Assembly (NCBI RefSeq): GCF_018860155.1 | Contig: NZ_JAHKNI010000002.1 | Span: 288,713-352,712 of the forward strand | Direction of reading: 5' to 3' | Length of the DNA: 64,000 nt | From: Nocardia albiluteola | GTDB lineage: Bacteria > Actinomycetota > Actinomycetes > Mycobacteriales > Mycobacteriaceae | Shown: positions 1-9,167 of the stretch, piece by piece | Position numbering within the stretch: position 1 is the stretch's first letter | Layout: each line of letters opens with the position of its first letter | Position numbers and translations under genes: made by a program | Notes under the pieces: model-generated | The model's input: only the letters and a program-made list of their open reading frames with translations | Database searches by the model: none | Told to the model about the DNA's origin: nothing

Positions 1-33
1 ACCACCCCCGCTATGCCCCCACCCGCCCTCTCC

Positions 34-73
34 GGGGGGGCGGGGGGCGCCCCCCCCCCCCCCCCCCCCCCCC
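34..73. repeat. G-run followed by 24-base poly-C tract
   Basis: Seven G, one C and six G (34-47) are followed two bases later by an unbroken run of 24 C (50-73). It lies 31 bases beyond the stop of the minus-strand TetR gene. Read on the minus strand it is a G24 tract, able to form a G-quadruplex or to pair with the adjacent run. Tracts this long are prone to polymerase slippage and to sequencing error, so the exact length should be treated as uncertain. Confidence 0.85.
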
Positions 74-104
74 ACCGCTCGCTCTCGCGGGTGAGCCGGC
101 GCGT

Positions 105-674
105 TCAGGGCTGGGCGGGGATGAAAAGCGGGGCGATGAAGCGGCGCAGCATCTCCCGCTCGTGCGCCTCGTCGTGGCCCGGGACCGTCAGCAGCGAGAC
201 GATCACCCGGGTCAGCCAGCGCGCCAGCATCGACAGCTCGCCCTCGTCGGGCAGGGCGTCCGTGCCGAACAGCGAGGCGGCGATGCCCTCGATGACCTGC
301 GAGGTCTGCGCGATCTCGAGGGTCAGGCCCGCGTCGTCGGGGCGGAACCAGGCGATCAGCAGCGGATCCGCGCGCACCTCCCGCAGGCTGGCCGCGATCC
401 CCGCGACGGCCCGCTCGCCAGGATCGGCGATGTCCCGGATCTCCTGGCTCACCCGGGCGCCGACGCGACGGGCCTCGCGGTGCACGAAGGCCAGCTGCAC
501 CGCCTGGCGGCTGTCGAAATAGCGGTACAGCGTCGCGCGCGAGCAGCCGGCGGCCTTGGCGATGTCGGCCATCTGGGTGGCGGCGACCCCGCGTTCGGCG
601 AACAGCCGCGCCGCGGCGTCCAGGATGCGTTCGGCCGCGCGCAGCGACCGCGGTTCGCCCAGCCAGTCCGTCAT
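105..674 (-). CDS. TetR family transcriptional regulator
   Basis: A 189-residue TetR/AcrR-type repressor. The N-terminal helix-turn-helix occupies about residues 14-56 and contains the typical TLYRYFDS end of the recognition helix; the remainder is the helical ligand-binding domain, too diverged to name a ligand. The ATG (672-674) overlaps the TGA of the upstream P450 gene by four bases (ATGA), so the two are co-transcribed. It probably controls its own operon through the palindrome at 1913-1928, which sits inside the operon promoter (inference from position). An in-frame opening extends upstream into the P450 gene but is a shadow of it. Confidence 0.9.
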   Translation of the reverse strand: MTDWLGEPRSLRAAERILDAAARLFAERGVAATQMADIAKAAGCSRATLYRYFDSRQAVQLAFVHREARRVGARVSQEIRDIADPGERAVAGIAASLREVRADPLLIAWFRPDDAGLTLEIAQTSQVIEGIAASLFGTDALPDEGELSMLARWLTRVIVSLLTVPGHDEAHEREMLRRFIAPLFIPAQP

Positions 675-1897
675 GCGGCAACCGTAAACGGCACGCTGAT
701 CGGCCACCGCACGTAACTGCCGTCCGAATACCGCACATTCTCGATGTCGACGGTGAAATCCGGGCAGCGGGCCAGCAATTCGGTCAGCGCGATCGTGGCC
801 TGCATGCGCGCCGCGGCCGCGCCGAGACAGTGATGGTTGCCGTTGCCGAAGGTCATGATGTTGCGCGGGTTCCGGGTGATGTCGAGTTCGGCCGCGTCGG
901 AACCGAATTCGCGCTCGTCGCGATTGGCCGAGGCGTAGAGCAGCAGCACCCGCCGGCCCGCGGGGATGACGCCGTCGTCGAGCTCGACGTCGCGGGTCGT
1001 GGTGCGCGCCAGGCTCTGCACGGGCGAGGTGAGCCGCAGGAACTCGTCGATCGAGCCGGGGATCAGACCCGGGTCCGCGAGCAACCGCGCGCGCTGTTCG
1101 GGGTAGCGGGTCAGCAATTGCACCGCGCCGCCGAGGTTTCCGGTGGTGGTGTCGTTGCCGCCGCTCACCATGGTGAAGGCGAACCCGATGATCTGCAGGA
1201 TCTCCCCGATGTCGCCGTCCGCGCCCAGCCCGGAGGCCACCAGGTGGGAGATGGTGTCCTCGCCCGGCGCGGCGCGGCGCTTGTCGATCAGTCCCGTGAA
1301 GTACTGCATCAGCTCGGTCACCGCGGCCTGCGCGTTCAGCACGCCGTCCGGTCCGGTCGCCGACGCCGCGACGATCGCCTCGCTCCACTCGTCGAACTTG
1401 GCCCGATCCTCCTCGGGCACACCGAGATAGTGCGCCACGACCATGGTGGGCAGCGGTTTGAACAGCTCGGCGGAGATGTCGCCGCCGCCCGCGGCGCGCA
1501 GCCGCTCGATCCGCTCGACGACGAAATCCCTTACCGCGGGGCTGATCTCCTGGACCTGGCGCGGGGTGAAGCCCTTGGCGACGCGGCGGCGGAATACGGT
1601 GTGATCCGGCGGATCGGTGAATACGAACGGCCGGTTGTCCCCGAGGCCGATCTCGCTCAGGTTGTTGTAGTCGACGGTCAAACCCTGTGCCGAGGAGAAG
1701 GTTTCGGGATCTCGCACGGCCTCGTAGATGTCGCGGTAGCGCGACAGCACGTAGTAGTCCTCGTTCTCGCGCCCGGTGGGGACGACGTGATGTACCGGAT
1801 CGTGCTCCCGCAGCGCGGCGTACATCGTCCAGGGGTCGTGCCAGGTGTCGCCGGAGCGCAGCTCGAAGCGCGCTCCGTGAGACAAAACATCACTCAT
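671..1897 (-). CDS. Cytochrome P450
   Basis: A 408-residue soluble bacterial class I P450, a heme monooxygenase needing ferredoxin and ferredoxin reductase. Visible motifs: I-helix oxygen-activation segment with GGNDTT near residues 246-251, the K-helix ExxR (E285-R288), and the heme loop FGNGNHHCLG at 350-359 with C357 as the iron ligand. Full length and intact. The substrate cannot be read from sequence. It is the first gene of a P450-TetR operon; no ferredoxin gene adjoins it, so redox partners must come from elsewhere. The ATG at 1897 lies only six bases after a good -10 element, suggesting a leaderless transcript. Confidence 0.95.
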   Translation of the reverse strand: MSDVLSHGARFELRSGDTWHDPWTMYAALREHDPVHHVVPTGRENEDYYVLSRYRDIYEAVRDPETFSSAQGLTVDYNNLSEIGLGDNRPFVFTDPPDHTVFRRRVAKGFTPRQVQEISPAVRDFVVERIERLRAAGGGDISAELFKPLPTMVVAHYLGVPEEDRAKFDEWSEAIVAASATGPDGVLNAQAAVTELMQYFTGLIDKRRAAPGEDTISHLVASGLGADGDIGEILQIIGFAFTMVSGGNDTTTGNLGGAVQLLTRYPEQRARLLADPGLIPGSIDEFLRLTSPVQSLARTTTRDVELDDGVIPAGRRVLLLYASANRDEREFGSDAAELDITRNPRNIMTFGNGNHHCLGAAAARMQATIALTELLARCPDFTVDIENVRYSDGSYVRWPISVPFTVAA

Positions 1898-1903
1898 GTC
1901 TCG

Positions 1904-1932
1904 ACGTTAAGGCAGATGACATCATCTGTCTA
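1904..1932 (-). promoter_or_regulatory. Promoter of P450-tetR operon with embedded operator
   Basis: On the minus strand a -35 element TAGACA (1932-1927) and a -10 element TAACGT (1909-1904) are separated by exactly 17 bases. The perfect inverted repeat CAGATGA-CA-TCATCTG (1913-1928) fills the spacer and the end of the -35, the classic place for a TetR-type repressor. Only six bases separate the -10 from the P450 ATG, so transcription should begin at or next to the A of the start codon. Assignment to the TetR at 105-674 is inference. Confidence 0.7.
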
Positions 1933-2058
1933 CAGTTGAAATCGTTCGGCGAACCCTCAGCCGCTCCCGTACGATCGCGTTCGAGACTCCGGCGCCGGGC
2001 GGGGAGCCGGATGACGCGATCGTCCGGCCTGCCCTCGGATCCGGATGTCGCGCACGGC

Positions 2059-3351
2059 ATGTCAGGAGGGGGAGGGAGCTTGGGACCTCGTCTACCAGCA
2101 CCGGTTCGCAGGGGTGCGAACTGGTTGCGGCGGATCGCCGCGACCACCCCCGGGGTGATCGTGGCAATCGCCGCTGCCGCGGTCGTGCTGTGCCTGGTCA
2201 CCGGCCTGGTGTGCGCCAACGAGCTGAGCGGTAAGATCAGTCGCCGCGACACCACCCTGGCTCGCTCCGAGCCGCTGGACAATGCGGCGCAGAACCTCTA
2301 CGTGGCGCTGTCGCAGGCCGACGCCTCCGCGGCCACCGCATTCCTAACCGGCGGAATCGAATCCCCGCAGATCCGGTCGCAGTACCAGCAGGCCCTCGCC
2401 GACGCCGCCGATGCGCTGGCCACCGCGACCGCCGGGGCGAACGACCCGCAGACCCGGCGCATCGTCGGCGAGATCGACGCGGACCTGCCCGCCTACGCCG
2501 GCCTCGTCGAATCGGCGCGGGCGAACAACCGGCAGGGCTTCCCGGTCGGTTCGGCGTACCTGCGCGAGGCCTCGGGGCTGATGCAGAAGTCGCTGCTGCC
2601 CAGCGCCGCCGAGCTCACCACCGATCGTTTCGCCGCGGTCCGCGCCGACCAGCGCGCCCTCACCGGGCTGCCGTGGCTGGCGATCGGGCTGCTGATTCTG
2701 GTGCTCGGGGGCGCGGTCCTGGGCACCCGAATCCTGCAGCGGCGCACCAACCGCCTGTTCAACCTCGGCCTGCTCGCCGCCGCGGTCGCCGCGGCGGTGG
2801 CGCTGCTGTGGATCGTCGCGGCCACCCTCGTCTCGACCACCTCGGTCGACACCGGAGGGTCCGGCCCCACCACGCGCACCGAAAATCTGGCCCAGGCACG
2901 AATTCTGGGGCAGCAGGCCCGCACCGACGAGACCCTCGAGCTGATCACCCGCGGCGATACCACGACCACCGAGGCCGACTTCACCGACAAGACCACCCAG
3001 CTGCGTGCCCGGCTGACCGCCGGAGCCGGGGCGAGTTCGCCGCTGCTGGGCCAGCTCTCGGACTGGATGACGGGGCACGGCAGACAGGTTACGAGCTACA
3101 ACGCGGCGAACTTCCCGGCCGCGGTCGACCAGGCGATCGGCGCCGCGCCCAAGGCTTCGGTCACCACCTTCACCACCCTGGACACCTCCGTGCGCGATCA
3201 CCTGGACCAGACCCGGGTACAGCTGCGCGGGCAGATCTCCGCGGCCGGAGACGCCTGGATCGGCAGCGCCGAGGGCACACTGGTGTTGATGATAATCGCG
3301 GCCGCCGCCGTCGTCGCCGGACTGTGGCCGCGGTTGAAGGAGTTCCAGTGA
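2059..3351 (+). CDS. glnX: GlnX-like integral membrane sensor
   Basis: About 430 residues with four predicted membrane spans (roughly 31-53, 205-222, 236-258 and about 400-420) flanking extracytoplasmic segments of about 150 and 140 residues. Architecture, length (M. tuberculosis Rv0412c is about 439) and position ahead of glnH and pknG match GlnX, which relays the ligand state of GlnH to PknG. The start is uncertain: ATG 2059, or TTG 2080, which has AGGAGG at 2064-2069 ten bases upstream. The stop overlaps the next gene's GTG by four bases. First gene of a seven-gene unit, divergent from the P450 gene. Confidence 0.8.
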   Translation: MSGGGGSLGPRLPAPVRRGANWLRRIAATTPGVIVAIAAAAVVLCLVTGLVCANELSGKISRRDTTLARSEPLDNAAQNLYVALSQADASAATAFLTGGIESPQIRSQYQQALADAADALATATAGANDPQTRRIVGEIDADLPAYAGLVESARANNRQGFPVGSAYLREASGLMQKSLLPSAAELTTDRFAAVRADQRALTGLPWLAIGLLILVLGGAVLGTRILQRRTNRLFNLGLLAAAVAAAVALLWIVAATLVSTTSVDTGGSGPTTRTENLAQARILGQQARTDETLELITRGDTTTTEADFTDKTTQLRARLTAGAGASSPLLGQLSDWMTGHGRQVTSYNAANFPAAVDQAIGAAPKASVTTFTTLDTSVRDHLDQTRVQLRGQISAAGDAWIGSAEGTLVLMIIAAAAVVAGLWPRLKEFQ

Positions 3352-4319
3352 GGCGCGCACGACTGGGCCGGTCGGTGGCCGCGCTGGTGGCCACCGGGCT
3401 GCTGGCGGGCTGCGGCGCGTACGCGGCGGTGCCGAACAACCCGTCGATGGCGCCGGTGCGGCCGCTGCCGCCCGACAGCCAGCCGATCACCCCCTCCGCC
3501 GACGCCGGCGGACACTGCTCGGATTTGACGGCCAGCTACCCGCCGACCTCGGGCGACTTCGCGCCGGACAGCACGATGGCGCGGATCGTGGCCAAGGGCC
3601 GGCTCACGGTCGGGGTCGACCAGAACACCTATCTGTTCGGGTTCCGCAATCCTGCCACCGGACAGCTGCAGGGCTTCGACATCGACCTGGCGCGCGAAAT
3701 CGCCCGGGCCCTGTTCGGCGACCCGAACCGGATCGAGCTGCGCTCGGTGTCCACGGCCCAGCGGGTACCCTCGCTGACCGACCATCAGGTGGACCTGGTG
3801 GTCCGCACGTTCTCCGTCACCTGCGACCGGCGCAACGACGTCGACTTCTCGGGTGTGTATTTCACTGCGCCGCAACGCATTCTGGCCGCGCGCAATTCCG
3901 GCATCAACTCCGCGGCCGATCTGAGCGGCAAGCGGGTGTGCGTCACGGTGGGTGCCGACTCGGCGGATCGGCTGTTCGCGCTGCATCTGCCGAAACCGCC
4001 GAGCGTGCTGGGCGTGACGAACTGGACCGACTGCCTGGTGGCGCTGCAGCAGGGCCAGGTGGACGCGGTCAGCACCGATGAACCGATTCTCGCCGGGCTG
4101 GCCGCGCAGGACGGCAACCTCCAGATCGTCGGCGGCGCACTGGGATACGAGGACTACGCGGTCGGGGTGCCGAAGGGCGAGCGGGACATGGTCGGCTACG
4201 TCAACGGCGTGCTCGACCGCCTGCGCGGGAACGGCACCTGGCAGCGGCTGTACGATGCAGACCTGAGCGCGCTGGGCCCCTCGCCCGGCCCGCCCCAGCC
4301 CGATTACAGCCGGCGATGA
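3348..4319 (+). CDS. glnH: GlnH-like solute-binding lipoprotein
   Basis: A 323-residue lipoprotein. A short positively charged leader and lipobox (LLAGC, Cys about 21) direct export and lipidation. Residues from about 80 onward form an SBP_bac_3 domain (LTVGVDQNTYLFGF start, GFDIDLAREIARAL). In mycobacteria the equivalent Rv0411c binds aspartate/glutamate/glutamine and signals through GlnX to PknG. There is no ABC permease or ATPase next to it, consistent with sensing rather than transport. The GTG start overlaps the preceding TGA (GTGA), and its own TGA overlaps the next ATG (ATGA), indicating translational coupling. Confidence 0.88.
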   Translation: MRRARLGRSVAALVATGLLAGCGAYAAVPNNPSMAPVRPLPPDSQPITPSADAGGHCSDLTASYPPTSGDFAPDSTMARIVAKGRLTVGVDQNTYLFGFRNPATGQLQGFDIDLAREIARALFGDPNRIELRSVSTAQRVPSLTDHQVDLVVRTFSVTCDRRNDVDFSGVYFTAPQRILAARNSGINSAADLSGKRVCVTVGADSADRLFALHLPKPPSVLGVTNWTDCLVALQQGQVDAVSTDEPILAGLAAQDGNLQIVGGALGYEDYAVGVPKGERDMVGYVNGVLDRLRGNGTWQRLYDADLSALGPSPGPPQPDYSRR

Positions 4320-5503
4320 GACCGATGAACGCGCTGACGGCCATCGAGATCGACAACGAATTGGCCGCGCGCGGTAGGGAAATCGAGGCGATCACCGCCA
4401 CCCTCCTGGAACTGGACAAGCATCCGGGGTTGGTATTGTTGCGCGGATTTCCGCCCACCGGCGAGACCCAGCGGCGCTGGCGCCCGATCGAGCAGGCGCT
4501 GGAACTGATGTGGGAGGACTTCGGCCGGGTGCGGGATATCCTGGAGGCCGCGCGCGCGATCCGGGCCCGCCGCCACAAGCCCACCGATGCCGATCGCACC
4601 GAACTCACCCGCCTGCTGCGCGATCGCCCGCACGAGGTGTCGCGGACCCCCATCCCCATGGCACAGCGCACCCTGACCGGGCCCACGGAGCAGGTGCTCT
4701 TCGTCGGCATCGCCGACACCCTGGACCGCATGCGCACCACCTTCCCGGAGATCGCGGAATTCCTCGACGCGGTCGACGCGGTCAATACCCGTGTGCTGGC
4801 CGCGCTGACCCCCGTGCAGACCAGGCTGGACGAATTCGGCGGCGTCACAGCCGAATTGCGTGCGATCGCCGAGGGCGTCACCGATCTGCTGGGCCGCTCG
4901 GCGACCGACCCACTGGCGCTCACCCCGGACCGAATCGATGCCCGTGCGGCGGAGCTGGCGCGGCGGCTGGATCGAGAGGCCCGGGGCCTGGCCGAGCTGC
5001 GCGAGCTGAGCGCGGACTGGCCCGCCGCGATTGCTCGGACCCGGTCTCGCCTGGATTCGATCGGGGACGCGGTCGAACGGGCCGCACGGGCTCGGGAGCA
5101 GGCCCAGGAGAAGATCCGCACCGCGCCACTGCCCGTGCCCGCCGACGAGACCGGCACGCTGCGCGCCGAACTCGACGCGCTGGCCGCCGGGCCGTCCGGC
5201 GGGCCCGCCGCGCTGTCCCTGCTGGAGTTACGCCGCCGGATCGATGCGGCGCTGGCCCGCGCCGAGGGGGCGGTGGACCTGGCGCAGGGCCTGTTGGACC
5301 GGCGCGCAGAACTGCGCGGCCGGCTGGCCGCCTACCAGGTCAAGGCCGCCCGCCTGGGGGTCAGTGAACAGCAGGATGTGTTGTCCGCCAACAGGATTGC
5401 TGCGGGCCTGCTCGATCGCCGACCCTGTGATCTGGCGGCGGCGACCAGGGCGATCACGGATTATCAGCAGGTCATCGCGGAGGTATCGGGGAGGCCGGGA
5501 TGA
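4316..5503 (+). CDS. Coiled-coil protein of the pknG operon, function unknown
   Basis: A 395-residue, soluble, almost wholly helical protein rich in Glu, Arg, Ala and Leu, with heptad-like patterning over most of its length (for example LAARGREIEAITATLLEL near the start and long LDR/LAEL stretches at residues 210-380). No signal peptide, membrane span or catalytic motif was found. Start and stop overlap both neighbours by four bases (ATGA), so it belongs to the sensor-kinase operon. It is absent from the three-gene mycobacterial version of the locus. A scaffold joining membrane sensor and kinase is plausible but only inferred. Confidence 0.75.
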   Translation: MRPMNALTAIEIDNELAARGREIEAITATLLELDKHPGLVLLRGFPPTGETQRRWRPIEQALELMWEDFGRVRDILEAARAIRARRHKPTDADRTELTRLLRDRPHEVSRTPIPMAQRTLTGPTEQVLFVGIADTLDRMRTTFPEIAEFLDAVDAVNTRVLAALTPVQTRLDEFGGVTAELRAIAEGVTDLLGRSATDPLALTPDRIDARAAELARRLDREARGLAELRELSADWPAAIARTRSRLDSIGDAVERAARAREQAQEKIRTAPLPVPADETGTLRAELDALAAGPSGGPAALSLLELRRRIDAALARAEGAVDLAQGLLDRRAELRGRLAAYQVKAARLGVSEQQDVLSANRIAAGLLDRRPCDLAAATRAITDYQQVIAEVSGRPG

Positions 5504-8136
5504 GTCGGAGGGGCAGGAAGAGTCCGGGCGGCGGGTCGAACTCGCGCCCCGGTAGCGGCCGCCGCAGCGGTGAGCGGGAAACCGGTGGCGGTCTGCGGGC
5601 GGGCGGAATTCCGACGGGTCCGACGAAGTGCGCCGAACTCGGTTGTGGGGGAACGATTGTCGGGGGCTATTGCGATGTCTGCGGCACGGCGCCCGAGTCG
5701 GCCGCGCCGCACGCACCGCCCGAGCCTGCCGCGGCGGGCCGGGCTACCGCACCGGCACACGGTGCCGCCGCGGCGGGTGAGCGTTGCGGCGAACACTGTT
5801 GCGGCGGAACGATTTCCAACGGGGTGTGCGATACCTGCGGGATCGCGGCTTCGACCAGTCGGCCCGGCGGCGGCGTGTCCACCCCGGCGACCGGGGGGAT
5901 CGCTGGGGCCGGACGCACCGGCACCAGAACCGTCCACACCCGATCCACCACGTCCCGGTCTCGCCGCGGCCGTCTCGGCGCCGGGATGGTCGAGGTGCCG
6001 CGGGTGCCGCGGGTCGACCCGTCCACCGCCGTGCTCGCCGACCCCCGGGTGCCCGAGGGCAAGCGCTTCTGCTCGAATTGTGAACGCCCGGTGGGGCGTT
6101 CGCGGGACGGCACGCCCGGCCGTGCCGAGGGATTCTGCTCGCACTGCGGCACCCGGTACTCGTTCACCCCGAAACTGAGGCGCGGCGAGCTGATCGGACA
6201 GCAGTACGAGGTCCTCGGCCCGATCGCGCACGGCGGGCTGGGCTGGCTCTATCTGGCGGTGGACCGCAACGTCAGCGACCGCTGGGTCGTGCTCAAGGGC
6301 CTGCTGAACTCGCAGGATCCGGACGCCATGGCCGCGGCGCTGGCCGAGCGCCGGTTCCTGGCGCAGGTCGAGCACCCCAATATCGTGAAGATCTTCAACT
6401 TCGTGGAACATGCGGGGCCGGAGGGGATTCCGGTCGGCTACATCGTGATGGAGTACGTCGGCGGCGCATCCCTGAAGCAGCTGCTGCGCCGCCGGCGCGA
6501 GGCCACGGGCGCGTTCCTGCCGCCCGAGCAGGCCATCGCCTACATCCTGGAGATGCTGCCCGCGCTGGGATACCTGCACGCGCTGGGCCTGGCCTACTGT
6601 GATTTCAAGCCGGACAACGTGATGCAGTCCGACGAGCAGTTGAAGCTGATCGATCTGGGTGCAGTCATCTCGATGGACGACCGGGACAGCCCCCTGTACG
6701 GCACCACCGGATATCAGGCGCCCGAGATCGCCGAGACCGGGCCGACGATCGCCTCGGAGGTGTACACCGTCGGGCGCACCCTGGCGGTGCTGATGCTGGC
6801 CGTGCCCCAGCGCGACGGCCATTTCGCGGAGTTGCCGGGTCCGTTGTCCGAGCCGCTGCTCGAGGCGCACGAATCCCTCCACAGATTCCTGGTGCGCGCC
6901 ACCGATGCCGATCCCGAGGCGAGGTTCGCCTCCATGGAGGAGATGGCCGATCAGCTGACGGGCGTATTGCGCACGGTGCTCTCGGCCACCAGCGGCGTGC
7001 CGCATCCGGGATTGTCGGTGAACTTCGGTCCGCCGCGCGGGGTGTTCGGCGTCGATGCCGGCGCCGACGAGAATTCGAATCTGACCGCCGCCCGGGCTGA
7101 TTCGCCTGCTCGATCTGCTGTCGAATCCTTCGGTGGCGGCGATGCGGGGCGCGGTGCCGCAGTCCTGGGAGGTGAGGCTCCGGCCGGACTCGGTGCCCGC
7201 GATGTCGTTGCGGCGCTGCCCGTTCCGCTGGTCGACCCCTCCGACAGCGGCGCGGCGCTGCTGGCCACGACGAGCGGGGTCACCCCGGCCGAGCTCGGGC
7301 CCGCGCTCGAGGCGGGCCTGCGCGCGGTGGTGACGGGGGAGGGCGAGTCGGTCGAGATCCCGCTGCGGTTGATCCGTGCCGCCCTGGAGACCGGCGATGC
7401 CGTGGACGCTCAACGCCGCATCGACGAACTGGCCGCGCGGATCGACGAGGACTGGCGGCTCACCTGGTACCGCGGCCTGGCCAGGCTGCTGGTCGGTGAA
7501 TTCGATGCCGCCGCAGCGGAATTCGACGCCGTGCACGGTGCGCTTCCGGGGGAGACGGCCCCGCAGCTGGCACTGGCCGCCGCGGCCGAGCTCTGCGCCG
7601 CCGCCGATATCGACCCAGATGTCGAATCGGCGAGGGCCGCAAGGTATTACGAATCGATCTGGCGCACCGATCACGGCTTCGTCAGCGCGGCCTTCGGCCT
7701 GGCCCGGCTGCGCCGCGCGGCCGGGGATCGCGAGGCGGCGGTCGCGGTGCTCGATCAGGTCGACCCCTCCTCGGCGCGGCACACCGACGCGGCGATCGCC
7801 GCGGCACAGACCCTGTTGGCGGGCCGGGATCCGGCCGATATCACCGAAGAGCTGCTGCGTGAGGGCGGCAGCCGAGTCGAAAGGCTTGTCATCGAATCTA
7901 AATATCGTGCGGCACAGGTACGCCGGGGGGTGCTGGACGCGGCACTGGACTGGCTGTCCGCGGGTAATGCCGCCACCGAGCCCGCTCCGCTGCTCGGCCA
8001 CGCTCTGACCCACGCCGGCGTGCGCACCGGACTGGAGGGCTGCTACCGGGATCTGGCCCACGATGCCGGTGACATGTGGGGCCGGATCGCACTGGTCGAC
8101 CGCGCCAACCAGGTTCGGCCCAGGACGACGTTATGA
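5500..8136 (+). CDS. pknG: Serine/threonine protein kinase PknG
   Basis: An 878-residue soluble kinase of the PknG family, which in related genera controls 2-oxoglutarate dehydrogenase flux through OdhI/GarA. Domain order: two Cys4 ribbons (C44/C49/C58/C61 and C96/C100/C110/C113); the PknG rubredoxin-like motif (C191/C194/C213/C216); kinase domain from about 231 with ATP lysine K266 in VVLKGL, catalytic D368 in CDFKPDN, and D385 in the family-typical DLG; then a TPR-rich C-terminus to the end. The extra N-terminal ribbons make it about 130 residues longer than M. tuberculosis PknG (750). Its ends overlap both neighbours (ATGA). A paralogue of the housekeeping pknG cannot be excluded. Confidence 0.95.
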   Translation: MSRRGRKSPGGGSNSRPGSGRRSGERETGGGLRAGGIPTGPTKCAELGCGGTIVGGYCDVCGTAPESAAPHAPPEPAAAGRATAPAHGAAAAGERCGEHCCGGTISNGVCDTCGIAASTSRPGGGVSTPATGGIAGAGRTGTRTVHTRSTTSRSRRGRLGAGMVEVPRVPRVDPSTAVLADPRVPEGKRFCSNCERPVGRSRDGTPGRAEGFCSHCGTRYSFTPKLRRGELIGQQYEVLGPIAHGGLGWLYLAVDRNVSDRWVVLKGLLNSQDPDAMAAALAERRFLAQVEHPNIVKIFNFVEHAGPEGIPVGYIVMEYVGGASLKQLLRRRREATGAFLPPEQAIAYILEMLPALGYLHALGLAYCDFKPDNVMQSDEQLKLIDLGAVISMDDRDSPLYGTTGYQAPEIAETGPTIASEVYTVGRTLAVLMLAVPQRDGHFAELPGPLSEPLLEAHESLHRFLVRATDADPEARFASMEEMADQLTGVLRTVLSATSGVPHPGLSVNFGPPRGVFGVDAGADENSNLTAARADSPARSAVESFGGGDAGRGAAVLGGEAPAGLGARDVVAALPVPLVDPSDSGAALLATTSGVTPAELGPALEAGLRAVVTGEGESVEIPLRLIRAALETGDAVDAQRRIDELAARIDEDWRLTWYRGLARLLVGEFDAAAAEFDAVHGALPGETAPQLALAAAAELCAAADIDPDVESARAARYYESIWRTDHGFVSAAFGLARLRRAAGDREAAVAVLDQVDPSSARHTDAAIAAAQTLLAGRDPADITEELLREGGSRVERLVIESKYRAAQVRRGVLDAALDWLSAGNAATEPAPLLGHALTHAGVRTGLEGCYRDLAHDAGDMWGRIALVDRANQVRPRTTL

Positions 8137-9167
8137 GCGCGATGGTGGGGCTGCACTGCCCGGGCTGCCGGTCCAGAATCGGTGTCGCGGACCGGTTCTG
8201 CGAGGAATGCGGTCGCGAACTGACGATCAGCCGCGCGTTGCTGCCGGATCGCAGCATCGATCCCGCGGCGGCCTGCGCCGAATGCGGCGCCCGGGATTTC
8301 GACGCCGACGGCTACTGCATCGCCTGCGGCGCGCTGCTACGCCCGCCGGACCGCAGCGAGTCCGATCTCGGTGCGGTGCAGCTGATCACCGATCGCGGCC
8401 TCGTGCACGCGCGCAACGAGGACGCCGTCGCCGCGGCAGTGCTCGACGACGCGTCCGGCCCCGCGATCGTGATCGCCGTGTGTGACGGGGTGTCCACCTC
8501 GGAGGATCCGCAGCTGGCCGCAACCGCCGGCGCGCGCGGCGGCGTCGATGCCTGTATGGCCGCGCTGGCCGCCGATCGCGCCGCCCCCGACGCCGTCATG
8601 GCGGGACTCGAGGCGGCCTTCGATGCCGTGCGGGGGACCTCCCGCGGGGCCGGGCACGCCCCGTCCTGCACCTACGTTGCTGCGGTGCTGCGGGCCAGCG
8701 GCCCAGGGGAATTCGAGATCACCGTCGCGAGTGTCGGTGACAGCCGGGCGTATTGGTTGTGCCCGGACGAGGCCCGCGGCATGCCGCCCTCGCGCCGGCT
8801 CACCGTGGACGACTCGTGGGCGCAGGCCCTGGTGGCGCACGGGGCGATGGATGAGGCCGCGGCCATGCAGGATCCGCGCGCGCATGCGCTGGTCCGCTGG
8901 CTGGGCGCCGATTCCGAGCACCGGGCCGCCGACACCGCGGTGACCACCGTGCAGGTGCGCGGCCCCGGCGTGCTGCTGCTGTGCAGCGACGGGCTCTGGA
9001 ACTACCTGTCCGATGCCGTCGGCCTGGCCTCCATCGCGACGGCCGCGCCGGCCCGGCAGGCGGCCCGGGGTCTGGTCGAGTACGCCCTGCGCGCCGGCGG
9101 CGGCGACAACATCACCGTCGCGCTCGCGCCCGTGGGTATGTCGGAGTGGCGAGGAGTGGAAAGTTGA
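8133..9167 (+). CDS. PP2C-family protein serine/threonine phosphatase with zinc ribbons
   Basis: A 344-residue cytoplasmic PP2C phosphatase. N-terminal double zinc ribbon: C9/C12/C23/C26 and C48/C51/C62/C65. The catalytic domain follows, with conserved acidic metal ligands in HARNEDA, VCDGVS, SVGDSRAY, LLCSDGLWNYL and GGGDNIT, so it should be active with Mn/Mg. It probably reverses phosphorylation by the adjacent PknG (inference from coupling). ATG overlaps the pknG stop (ATGA); the TGA overlaps the next gene's TTG (TTGA). The ribbons resemble those at the N-termini of PknG and the FHA protein of the same operon. Confidence 0.92.
   Translation: MSAMVGLHCPGCRSRIGVADRFCEECGRELTISRALLPDRSIDPAAACAECGARDFDADGYCIACGALLRPPDRSESDLGAVQLITDRGLVHARNEDAVAAAVLDDASGPAIVIAVCDGVSTSEDPQLAATAGARGGVDACMAALAADRAAPDAVMAGLEAAFDAVRGTSRGAGHAPSCTYVAAVLRASGPGEFEITVASVGDSRAYWLCPDEARGMPPSRRLTVDDSWAQALVAHGAMDEAAAMQDPRAHALVRWLGADSEHRAADTAVTTVQVRGPGVLLLCSDGLWNYLSDAVGLASIATAAPARQAARGLVEYALRAGGGDNITVALAPVGMSEWRGVES

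Noticed and set aside
5464..8061. Very long open frame antisense to pknG
   Set aside because: GC-rich codon bias leaves the opposite strand open; no ribosome site, no family resemblance, Arg/Gly/His-rich shadow composition.
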